Of a stretch of DNA of 64,000 nucleotides, positions 1 through 9,775 are shown one piece after another (the first letter of the stretch is position 1; each line of letters starts with the position of its first letter). The notes beneath the pieces are model-generated. The model was not told the origin of the DNA, did no database searches, and worked only from the letters and a program-made list of their open reading frames with translations. Source of the stretch: Halicephalobus mephisto (lineage: Eukaryota; Nematoda; Chromadorea; Rhabditida; Panagrolaimidae); contig SWDT01000183.1 of assembly GCA_009193035.1 (NCBI GenBank), forward strand, positions 222,932-286,931. Direction: 5' to 3'. The position numbers and the translations under genes were made by a program.

Positions 1-393
1 AAATTCCGAAAATTTCGAAAATTAAAAAAAATTCTGAAAATTTCGAAAGTTCTTAAAATTTTATAAAAATTTTAGAATCTTTTAAAATTAAAAACAAAAT
101 TCTGAGAATTTCGAAAATTCTTAAAATTTCATAAAAGTTTCTAGAATCTTTTAAAATTAAATACAAAATTTTAGAATCTTATAAAATTAATTATAAAATT
201 TTGGAAAATTAAAAAGAAACTTTGGAAATTTTCCAAAATCCTCAAAAATTAAACACAAAATTCTGAAAACTTTGAAAATTAAAAAAATCGTAAATTTTCT
301 CGAATTTTTCTAAATTCTTTAAAAATTAAAATTAAAATTGTTCCAAAATTTCAGAAAATTTTAAAATTTCAAAGTTATTAATGAAAGTCGTAC
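1..393 (-). other. Intronic A/T-rich sequence of the AMACR-like gene
   Basis: This stretch is built of short variants of AAATTCCGAAAATTTC and AAAATTTTAGAATC and has no coding frame worth naming. Because the AMACR-like exon ends at 394 with a GTACGA donor on the minus strand, it is best read as the beginning of that gene's first intron, with the remaining exons beyond the left edge. Confidence 0.6.
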
Positions 394-1101
394 TTGTCCT
401 TTTCCGGTGTGTTCTCTGTCGTACAAAGCCAGAATGACCCCGACTAGACAGTTGTTCCTTCCGGCCAAGGCCAGAGCCCGGGCTTCTCTCGCGACGATTT
501 CGAGATTTTTTTCATCAACAGGTTCAAGTCCGGTCATGGCTCCGCTCAAGGCAGCGAAGGTCGTGTTTGCGCCCGTCTTCGTTCCGTATATCCCTGTCTG
601 ACCGTATCCCGTGATTCTGGCGAGGATTAATTTCGAATTTGTCTTGAGGATCTGATCCGGATCGAGTCCTGTTTCCTCCAGTCTTCCGCCGTCGAGACAG
701 TCGAGGAGGATGTCGGTTTTTTTGGACACGTTTTTGATTAAATTCACGTCTTCGGTCCGATTCAAGTCGATTCTCCTTCCTTTGGGTTTCTGGATTCCGA
801 ATTTTCCAGCATACTGAAGAGATCCGAATAAGTGGAATTTAATAAAGTCAGAGTTAGTCCAGTTTTTCTTGTCAGGAACCACAGAATCGCCTACCTCGTG
901 GAACGCCGTCACTTCCGCTCCAAAGTCCTCCAGAATCCTCCCAGCGAAGTCGCCGACGGAAGACCTGCTGAGCAAAGCCACCTTAATCCCGGTCAGCGGC
1001 TGCCGTCTGACCTTCGACCTCAGCCTCACCCCTGGAGTCACGTAGAAGTCGGACTTGAATCTCACTTGGAGTCCTCGTTGGATGAAAAATAAACTTTTCA
1101 T
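394..1101 (-). CDS. CoA-transferase family III (AMACR/CaiB-like), first exon, partial gene
   Basis: A 236-codon exon starts at ATG 1101 and stops in phase 0 at a GTACGA donor. Its first 20 residues are basic and hydrophobic (MKSLFFIQRGLQVRFKS), suggesting a mitochondrial or peroxisomal presequence. After it come family III CoA-transferase signatures: an N-terminal nucleotide-fold strand around residue 38 (LTGIKVALL), GRRIDLNR near 110, ARITGYGQTG near 160, ALSGAMTGLEP near 185 and YDREHTGKGQ at the end. The spacing matches alpha-methylacyl-CoA racemase closely (71 versus 73 residues from GFGQ to GKGQV). The family acts on CoA thioesters in branched-chain lipid breakdown. The two catalytic residues of AMACR appear to be replaced: the His of GHDINY by Ala and the Asp of LLADF by Leu. 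The C-terminal half lies outside the window. Another family III member (SUGCT-like) is possible. Confidence 0.8.
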
Positions 1102-1124
1102 TTTTGGACATTAGTTGGCTTTGT

Positions 1125-1660
1125 CCAATTCCACTAGGCTTTGGTAGATCCCACTTAGCTCCTCTTGACCTCGCTAGTTCTCACTTGACCTAGCAAAGCT
1201 TAACTTCAGTGAACCTTGTTTGGTTTCGCTTGATTTTGGTCGATTTCGCTGGAGTTCAGTACAATTCGCTCAACTTCGCTTAATTTAATTTGACTTCGCT
1301 GGATCTTGTTTGATCACTGGATTGCAATCAACTTTACTTAATTTCGCTGGAGTTCGCTTGACCACAGTAGAATTCACTGTAATTCGCTTGATTTCGCTTG
1401 ATTTCGCTGGAGTTCGCCCGATTTCGCTTAATTTAATCTGAGTTCACTGAAGTTCGCTTGATCACAATAGAATTCGCTGTAGTTCGCTTGATTTCGCTGG
1501 AGTTCAGGAGAGTTCTCCCGACTTCGCTGGATCCCGTTTGATCACTAGATTTCGGTAAATCTCACTTAACCTTGATAGACTTCACTAGGTTCCGTCTGGC
1601 TACAGTAGAATTCGTTCAACTTCTTTTGATTTCTGTCAAAGTTGGAGAGCTTTAATCCAG
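1125..1660. repeat. Degenerate ~10-12 bp tandem repeat (TTCGCTTGATTTCGCTGGAG)
   Basis: About 530 bp made of diverged copies of TTCGCTTGA / TTCGCTGGAGTTC, starting about 25 bp upstream of the AMACR-like start codon. The unit varies in length, so no frame stays open. No gene is visible. The position makes it part of, or adjacent to, that gene's promoter. Confidence 0.75.
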
Positions 1661-2767
1661 AAAATTCAAATTCCTTCCGAAGTAAAGAAGCGTGAAAAAG
1701 TAGACTCCTCAAGGAAAGTCGTAATTAGTCAAAGAGCTTCCTTCTAAAGTAATTTCCCTCAGGGCAAGACTCGAAAAAGAAATCAAGACTAAAAAGATTA
1801 TTCCTGATTAACACAAGGGCATCCATATCCAAATAACCGATTTTTTGCAAATTGAAATTAAATGAAAAAATTTTTATTTTTAGTGAATTTAAAAAAATTA
1901 AATAATTTTTATTTTTTTTAAATTAAATAATTTTTATTTTTTTAAATTAAATAATTTTTAAAAAAATTAAATAATTTACATTTTTTTAATTAAATAATTT
2001 TCATTTTTTTAAATTAAATAATTTCCATTTTTTTTAAATAATATTTTTTTTGTAAAAAATAAATTTCTATTATATTAGTAAAAAAAATTTGAAAATAATA
2101 AAATGATATAAAAAGATTGAATTTCATAAATTTAGGTCTTGAATGGAAAATTGTAAAAATTCTCGTCGAGATAATTTCCGTTTTTGTAAAAGAAAAATAT
2201 TTTTTTACAATGGGGTGATTTATTCAATGTTCTTTGAACTTGACAAAACGAGGTGACCTTCAATTATTTTGTTTTTGGTCTCGACTAGAGAACTGTAAAA
2301 ATTTGTTTTGAGCCTACTTTTCGAATTTCTGTAATAAAAATTAAAAATTTTTATAAAAATAAAATTTTAAAATTTTCTAGAATTGTATAAATAATAATTT
2401 TTACAATTTTAGGTCTTGATTGGAAAATTGTAGAAATTCGTGTTGAGACAATTTTTGGATTTTTTTATGGAGATTTTTATAAAAATAAAATCTTTAAATT
2501 TTTATAATTTTAGGTCTTGATTGGAAAATTAAAAAAATTCTTTTTGAGACAGTTTTTGAAATTTTTTATTTTAATTTTTAATTTTAATAAAAATAGTTTT
2601 TAAATTTTCTAGAATTGTATAAATAATAATTTTTATAATTTTAGGTCTCGATTGGAAAATTGTAAAAATTCTTTTTGAGACAATTTTTGGATTTTTTTAT
2701 GGAGATTTTTAATTATTCATTTTCAACAATTGAAAACACGTTTTATAAAAATTTTTATAAAAATCAT
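1661..2767. repeat. A/T-rich DNA with dispersed GGTCTTGA-TGGAAAATTG repeat units
   Basis: From 1860 to 2060 there are tandem variants of TTAAATAATTTTCATTTTTTT. From 2130 to 2690 a longer unit recurs at about 2132, 2275, 2411, 2512 and 2641. Each copy reads roughly GGTCTTGATTGGAAAATTG, then a stretch ending in GAGACAATTTTTG, so its ends are imperfect inverted copies (GGTCTC / GAGACA). No coding region seen. Confidence 0.7.
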
Positions 2768-3352
2768 TTAAAAGAAAGGACGATTGTAGCTGCTGCCGGG
2801 CATGGCGTAGCTGTTTCCTCCGAATCCACTATGACCGTAACTGCTTCCTCCAAATCCGGATTGATCCACAAATCCACCACCCATTTGGTTGCCGAATCCA
2901 CCTCCAACTAAAATTATAAAATTAATTTCAATTTAAAAATTTTCGAAATTATTTTTAAAAAAATTTAAAAATTTTCAAAATTATTTTTAAAAAAATTAAA
3001 ATTTTTGAAATTCTTTAAAAAATTAAAATTTTTAAAGTTGTTTTAAAAAATATAAAATTTTCGAAATTAAAAATTTTTTATTTTTTAAATTCTTTAAAAA
3101 TTAAAAACTTAAATTTCGAAATTGTTTAGAAATTTAAAATTTTTTAATTTTGAAGTTATTTGAAAAATTTAAAATTTCGAAATTGTTTAAGATTTTAATT
3201 ATTAAAAATTAAAAAATCTTACATTGAGATCCTGAACCGAACCCGTTGTCGAAACCTCCGAAGCCTGAGGGTCTACCGTATCCCCCGGGCCTGGCTGCGG
3301 CGATTCCGAAGAGGACCAGCACCAAGACGAAGATCGCTTTGAACGACATCAT
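2768..3352 (-). CDS. Small secreted glycine-rich peptide
   Basis: Two exons, 3352-3223 and 2907-2768, join in phase 1 to give 89 residues. Exon 1 starts with MMSFKAIFVLVLVLFGIAAA, a clean signal peptide, followed by RPGGYGRPSGFGG. The GTAAGA donor at 3222 and the ATTTTAG acceptor at 2908 are both good. Exon 2 continues with GFG, GGF and SSYGHSGFGG motifs and ends SSYNRPFF. The mature peptide of about 69 residues is dominated by Gly, Phe, Ser, Tyr and Asn. Such peptides in nematodes are secreted from epidermis or glands, and some (the nlp/cnc groups) are induced antimicrobials; membership in those groups is inference only. A TATA box sits about 60 bp upstream. Confidence 0.75.
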
Positions 3353-3407
3353 TTTTAATTTTTTTTTAGACAAAATGAAAATTGTTGATGAAAAAATTTT
3401 TAATTGT

Positions 3408-3420
3408 CCTTTTTATAGTT
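3408..3420 (-). promoter_or_regulatory. TATA box of the glycine-rich peptide gene
   Basis: The minus strand reads CTATAAAAAGG about 60 nt upstream of the start codon at 3352. This leaves room for a transcription start near 3385 and a short leader. Strong TATA boxes are typical of highly or conditionally expressed small secreted genes. Confidence 0.55.
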
Positions 3421-5240
3421 TTCAAAATACGTTGTTAAATTTGACATTGACGAATTAACGGCCTTGGGGAACTTGACGAAGACGACGGTTCAGCCCAATT
3501 TGATCAAGAATGATCCGTCATGTGCTTCAAAAAAGACAAAAAAGACAAAATTAACGAATAGAGTTCATCAACCGTTCCGGGAGCAGTGAAGAAAAAATTT
3601 TTGATTCATTTTTCGGAAAAACTTCTGATTCATTTTTCGAAAAAGATCAGCAATACTTCCGGAAACAGCAAAACAATGAATAACTTTCAATTCGACGAGT
3701 AAAAAATACTTTTTTGAATTATTTTCAAATATTAATTTTTTTATTTAAAAATTTTTAAAAATTTATTAATTTTTTTATTTAAAAATCCTTAAAAATTTAT
3801 TAATTTTCTTTTATTCAAAAATTTTTAAAAATTAATTTTTTTATTTAAAAATTTATTAATTCAAAGTTCTTAAAAATTATTTTTTTTTATTCAAAAATTT
3901 TTAAAAATTAATTTTTTTATTTAAAATTTTCTTTAATTTATTAATTCGAAATTTTTTAAAATAAATTGATTTTTTGAAATAAATTTCCAGGATTACGGTA
4001 TGTAAGTAAAGTTACAGTACATTGTAAAAGATCTTTCAATTTTTCAGAATTTATAGGTTTCGAAATTATATAAAACTATTTAAAGTAGATTTTTACAATT
4101 TTCGGTCTCAAGGGGAAAATTTCGAAAATTCGTGGTGAGATAATTTTCTGAAATTTTGAAACATAATTTTTGTTTTTAATAATAATATAAATTAAGAATA
4201 TTCTAAAATTACAAAAATCCTAAATTTCGTAATTTCCGGTCTTGAATGGAAAATTTCGAGAATTCGTGGTGGGACATTTTCAGAATTTTCTTTTTGCAAT
4301 TTTTTTATAATAATATAAATTAAGAATATTCTAAAATTACAAAAATCCTAAATTTCGTAATTCTCGGTCCCAAGGAAAAAATTTCGAGAATTCGTGGTGA
4401 GATAATTTTTTAAGATTTTGAAACATAATTTTTGTTTTTAATAATAATATAAATTAAGAACATTCTAAAATTACAAAAATCCTAAATTTCGTAATTCCCG
4501 GTCTTGAATGGAAAATTTCAAAAATACAAATCGGAAAAATTTTTTCACAATTTATTACGCAAAAAATTTTTTTAATTTAACATGATTTATTAAATGCAGT
4601 TAGAATTTTGAAAAGTTAAATTAACTCAAAATTTTAATTTTTAACTTTAATTAAAAAATTATAAAAATTTTTAATACATCTTTTCGGAATTTTGTAGTGA
4701 CTATTTTTTTATTTTAATATGATTTCAGAATTTATTAAACGTTTTTGCAACGTTTTAGAGACACATAAATATTAAATTTTTAGTTTTTGGTCTCGAGTGG
4801 AAAATTTGGAAAATTCGTGTCGAGATAATTTTTGTATTTTTTTTATTTTTATTTTTTATAGTTATGTGATTTTGGAACTTTTTAGAATTACTGAAAATAT
4901 TAAATTTTTAATTTCTGGTCTCGAGTGGAAAATTTGGAAAATTCGTGTCGAGACAATTTTTGTATTTTCTTTGTGAAAGTTTTTATTTTTTATAGTTATG
5001 TGATTTTAGAACTTTTTAGAATTACTGAAAATATTAAATTTCGAAATTTTTGGTCTTAACTGGAAAATTAAAAAATTCGTGTCGAGACAATTTTTGTATT
5101 TTTCTTTTAAATTTTTATTTTTTATAATTACACAATTTTAGAACTTTTTAGAATGACTGAAAATATTAAATTTCGAAATTTTTGGTCTTAACTGGAAAAT
5201 TAAAAAATTCATGTCGAGATAATTTTTGAATTTTTTAATA
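3421..5240. repeat. Intergenic A/T-rich DNA with many GGTCTCGA...GTCGAGAC repeat units
   Basis: No gene is visible. From 4100 a unit of roughly 125-140 bp recurs (about 4103, 4230, 4366, 4498, 4790, 4916, 5050 and 5172). Its core reads GGTCTCGAGTGGAAAATT, then GGAAAATTCGTGTCGAGAC, a short inverted repeat (GTCTCGA / TCGAGAC) around a 25-nt loop. The first 300 bp (3460-3720) hold unique sequence without a convincing reading frame. Confidence 0.7.
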
Positions 5241-6965
5241 AATTTTAAAATTAATAGTTGTAATTTTAGGATTTTGAAACTTTTTTGAAATAACTTTGCG
5301 ACGTTGATTTCTATTTTTATAATTGTCTGATTTTAAATTTTTATTGCAATTTTTTTGATTACCGATGTTTCTAAAAATAATCAGAAGCCGGAAGACGACT
5401 TCCGGTGTCATATTTGCTGGACCCTTTTTTTCGAATCGATTTAATTTTTGTTTTTCTTTCTTCTTTGTCTACAAAAGTAATTTTTAATTCAGTTTTCATC
5501 CTGGGTTTTTTCGAGGTTGAACAAATGTGACTTAAACTTTCGGCCTGATGACGTCATTTTTGAAAATGAAAGTTCTGATTTTTTTTATAATCAATTTTTT
5601 GTTGATCGATCACCAAAGATTAATTATCGATTTTGGAATTTTCGAATGTGATTCAAATTAATTTTTAATTAGGTCCTAAATTTAGAATTTCATCCATCTT
5701 AGTTCGAAAATTGGAAAAATTTAAATTTAATTGGTCCCGATTGGAAAAGTTTAAAAAGTCCAAATTTTAACGAATTTTTAATTTATTTAATTTCAAAACT
5801 TAAAAAATATAAATTTATTTAAAAAGTTTGAAATTTTAATTTAATTGGTCCTGACTGGAAAGTCGAAAAAATTTAAGTTTATTCGGTCCCGATTGGAAAA
5901 GTTTAAAAAGTCCAAATTTTAACGAATTTTTAACTTATTTAATTTCAAAACTTAAAAAAATGAATTTATTCGAAAATTCGTTAAAGTTTGAAATTTAAGA
6001 AAAATGAATTTATTTAAAAAGTTTGAAATTTTAATTTAATTGGTCCTGACTAGAAAGTCGAAAAAATTTAAGTTTAATTGGTCCTGATTGGAAAAATTTA
6101 AAAAGTTCGAAATTAAATAAGTCAAAAATTCGTTAAAATTTGAAATTTAAGAAAAATGAATTTATTTAAAAAGTTTGAAATTTAAATTTAATTGGTCCTG
6201 ACTGGAAAGTCGAAAAACTTAGATTTAAACTGATTTTGAACATGTTTAATTTCGAAATTCACTAAATTTAAAGTGCGATTAAAAATTTTGAATTTCGGAT
6301 TTGACTGGTCTCGAACAGAAAACTGGAAACTTGAAATCCGAATTTATTTTAAACTAAGTTAAATTCATAATTCAAAAATTCGAATTTAAAAATAAAAATC
6401 CAAAATTTGACTAATCCTGACGCGAAAAAATTAAAATTTTAGTTTTTGTATAAATATTTAAAATTCAAATTAAAAAATTAAAACTTAAAGATCTTAACTG
6501 GAAAATTCGAAATTTGACTGATCCCGACGCGAAAAACTTAAAATTTTAATTTTTCTATAAAAATCCAAAATTTGACTAATCTCGGCACGAAAAAATTAAA
6601 ATTTTAGTTTTAATATAAATATTTAAAATTCAAATTTAAATGTTTAAAAAACTAAAACTTAAAGATCCTAACTGGAAAATTCGAAATTTGACTGATCCCG
6701 ACGCGAAAAACTTAAAATTTTAATTTTTGTATAAATATTTAAAATTTTAATTTTTGTATAAATATTTAAAATTTGGCTGATCCTAGCTGGAAAATTTAAA
6801 ATTTTAATTTTTGTATAAATATTTAAAATTTTAATTTTTGTATAAATATTTAAAATTTGGCTGATTCTAGCTGGAAAATTTAAAATTTTGATTTTAATAT
6901 AAATATTTAAAATTCAAAATTTGGCTGATCCCGACGCGAAAATTTAAAATTCGATAATTCTGACA
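5241..6965. repeat. Second family of A/T-rich units with GGTCCCGATTGGAAAA / GATCCCGACGCGAAAA cores
   Basis: From about 5730 the unit changes to AATTGGTCCTGACTGGAAAGTCG and from about 6410 to TGACTGATCCCGACGCGAAAA, each with flanking AAATTTAAAATTTT. The copies are closely spaced (60-150 bp) and diverged. Positions 5380-5640 are less repetitive but carry no convincing gene. Confidence 0.65.
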
Positions 6966-6984
6966 ATGATCAGTCAATGAATAA

Positions 6985-7235
6985 TTTAGATTTTTGAACA
7001 TTTTGTTTTTTATCCGAAAAGAGCAGACTAACGTCGGTTCTGGGGCTCAACTTGACACTTTTCCCGACAAAAATGGGAGCCAGGACTTCCGAAAAGGCGA
7101 GAAAACGCTACCAACATGGTTTTTCGCTTCCCGCTGCTCTTCCAATTTCGAATTTGATAGATATAAAAGGTTTTGTTCCAAATTTGTAAACTTGGAATTT
7201 TCTCCAGCTCCTGTCTCAAGAACTTTTTCCTAATT
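6985..7235 (+). other. Non-repetitive island with a TATA-like element and no clear gene
   Basis: This 250-bp stretch is clearly more complex and GC-richer than its surroundings. A good TATA element (GATATAAAAGG, 7160-7170) is present on the plus strand, but no start codon with a signal peptide or conserved frame follows. Short open frames exist on both strands (7028-7219 minus, 6994-7233 plus) and neither resembles a known family. It may be an orphaned promoter or a decayed small gene. Confidence 0.35.
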
Positions 7236-9080
7236 TTAATTTTTAAACATTCCTAAATCTAAAATTTAAAAAAATATTTATTTTCGAAAATAATTATTTA
7301 AAAAAAATAAATTTAAAAAATTTTTTTTTCAAAGCAATTTTTAAAAAATATTTATTTTCGAAATTAATTTTTAAATTTAAAATTTTTTAAAATAATTTAA
7401 AAAAATAAATTTTTAAAAAATGATTTTTTTTTAAATAAATTTTTTAAAAATGTTTTTTTTCGAAATTAATTTTTAAATTTAAAATTTTTAAAAATATTTA
7501 TTTTTAAAAATAATTAAAAAGAAATAAATTTTTAAAAAATGTTTTTTTTTAAATAAATTTTTAAAAATGTTTTTTTTCGAAATTAATTTTTAAATTTAAA
7601 ATTTTCAAAAATGTTTATTTTTAAAAATAATTAAAAAAAAATAAATTTTTAAAAAATGATTTTTTTTAAATAAATTTTTTAAAAATGTTTTTTTTCGAAA
7701 ATAATTTTTTTAAATAAGTTTTTTAAAAATACTTTTTTTTAAAGAAAATTAATTTTTAAAAATTTTTGTTCCAAAACATTTATTTTATGGAAATATTTAT
7801 TTTTTTAAACAAATTTTCTTTTCTTTTAACTTCCACTTTTTTGTTTTGAATAGCAATTTTCTTACAAATTTTCTTTTCGAGACAAAAGTTTTTTCAAAGT
7901 ACTTATTTCAGAACAAATTTTACTTTTTTTAAAACTTTTTTGAAAATACTCATTTTTTTAAAATTTATTTTTTAAACTTTTTTAAAAATTAATATTTTTT
8001 GAAACAAATTTTACTTTTTTTAAACTTTTTTGAAAATACTCATTTTTTTAGATTTTTTAAAATTATTTTTTGAAATAAATTTTTTTAACTTTTTTTAAAA
8101 TATTTATTTTTTTTAATTTTTTAAAAATTATTTTTTGAAATAAATTTTTTTAACTTTTTTAAAAATCTTCATTTTTTGAAACAAATTTTACTTCTTTAAT
8201 TTTTTTTTAAATTAATATTTTTTGAAACAAATTTTACTTTTTTAACTTTTTTAAAAATCTTAATTTTTTAAAACAAATTTTACTTCTTTAAAAATATTCT
8301 TTTTTAAAAATATTCATTTTTTGAAACAAATTTTACTTTTTTAAAAATATCCATTTTTTTTAAATAAATTTATTTTTTTCGAAACGAAAATTTTCTAAAA
8401 CAAATTTTATTTTTTTTTTTGAATTTTTTTCGAGATAAAACATCTTTGAAAATATTTTTTTTAAACAAATTTTATTTTTTCTTAATTTCCAAGATAAAAA
8501 TTTTCCTAACATTTATTTTTTTGCTTTTGTTTTAAATTTAAATTTAAAAAATTTCTTTTCGAGACAATTTTTCCAGAAGTATTTCTTACAAGACAAACTT
8601 TCCTTTATTTTCGGGTCCATTTTTGTTGTTTTTTTAAAAAGTTCAACTTTTTGAGAAATTTCTCTTCGAGAAAAAAGTTTTTTAAATTTTAATTTTTTTA
8701 TTAAATCAAATTTTTTATTTTTTTTATTAAATTAAATTTTTTTTATTTTTTTAAATTTAAATTTTAATTTTTAAAATTTTAATTTTTTATTTTTTTATTA
8801 AATCAAATTTTTTTATTTTTATTAAATTAAATTTTTTATTTTTTTTAATTTTAATTTTTTTATTAAATTAAATTTTTTATTTTTTTAAATTTTCATTTAA
8901 ATTTTTAAACTTAAATTTTTATTTTTTTATTAAATTAAATGTTTTTAAAATTTTTTACTTTTTTTTTAAATGTATTTTTTTACTTTTTTGTAATTTTGAT
9001 TTTTAAATTTCTTTTAAAATTTTTTATTTTTTTAATTTAAATTTTTCACTTTTTTAATTTCGATTTTTTTAAAAATAAAA
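7236..9080. repeat. Low-complexity A/T tract
   Basis: About 1.8 kb of runs such as AAATAAATTTTTAAAAATG, AATTTTACTTTTTTAAACTTT and AAATTTTTTATTTTTTT, apparently grown by local duplication. No gene or functional motif is visible. Confidence 0.85.
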
Positions 9081-9084
9081 ATTT

Positions 9085-9300
9085 TTGCAAATGGCTATTT
9101 ATTTCAAAACCGACTTTCCTTCGTTTAAGGTTCCATTTTTGTTCTTTGCCCGGTTTTCTTCGAAGATCCTGAACCATTAGCATTTTTCTAATTGCCCGAG
9201 GCGTGGCTTGGTCGCGCACATCCGAGACTTGCTTATCTCATTTGGCCGAAGTGCCTTGGTTTATCTGCGCAGAGTTTTGAAAATTTTTAAAGATCAATAA
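9085..9300. promoter_or_regulatory. Unique island with clustered GATA-type sites
   Basis: Between two A/T tracts lies about 200 bp of mixed sequence with two WGATAR-type sites in reverse orientation (CTTATCT near 9232, TTATCT near 9259) and CG-rich patches. A further TTTATCTAGGGATAAATAAG follows at about 9640. No reading frame is convincing. An enhancer or promoter role, for instance intestinal GATA-factor binding, is inference from motif clustering. Confidence 0.3.
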
Positions 9301-9700
9301 AAACAAAAAATTTTTTGCGCGATGGATTTTTAATTGTTCCCAAAGGGGAAAAACGATCAAAATTACTTTAATAAAAAAAATAAAAAAATTTTAGTAAAAA
9401 AAAATTTAAAAAATAAAAAAATTTTATAAAAAAAAATTTAAAAAATTGAAAAATTGAAAAATTTAATAAAAAAAATTTAAAAAATTGAAAAATTTAATAA
9501 AAAAATTTTAAAATTGAAAAATTTAATAAAAAAAATTTTTTAAATTTAAAAATTTTATAAAAATTATTTTTAAATTTTTTTTATCACGGATTATGAGCTC
9601 TTGAGGACTAGATCGATAGGACACTTGTATAGGAGGGGATTTATCTAGGGATAAATAAGTCCAATAAGGATGCAAAAAAGAAAAACAACTTCAATCACGA
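9301..9700. repeat. A/T tract followed by short unique sequence
   Basis: Positions 9360-9580 are tandem AATTTAAAAAATTGAAAAATTTAATAAAAAA variants. Positions 9590-9700 are unique but non-coding in appearance. Confidence 0.6.
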
Positions 9701-9707
9701 AATCCCG

Positions 9708-9771
9708 CTAGTTGGCTTCATCAGACGTCTTGGGTTGTTCTTGCGCGAGGTTCCACTCGCACTCGGAAGTT
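9708..9771 (-). CDS. Possible terminal exon of an unidentified minus-strand gene
   Basis: A GAATTTTAG acceptor is followed by a frame that, read in phase 2, gives TSECEWNLAQEQPKTSDEAN and a TAG stop at 9710-9708. The composition is protein-like and unlike the surrounding repeats. No confident upstream exon was found; the nearest coding-like sequence on this strand is at 11.5-11.9 kb, beyond 1.7 kb of tandem repeats. A second frame from the same acceptor also reaches a stop after 16 codons, so even the frame is uncertain. Confidence 0.3.
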
Positions 9772-9775
9772 CTAA

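Noticed and set aside
7236..9080. Possible centromeric or satellite function of the A/T tract
   Set aside because: The tract is short, irregular in period and intergenic in an ordinary gene-bearing region. Nothing beyond composition supports it.
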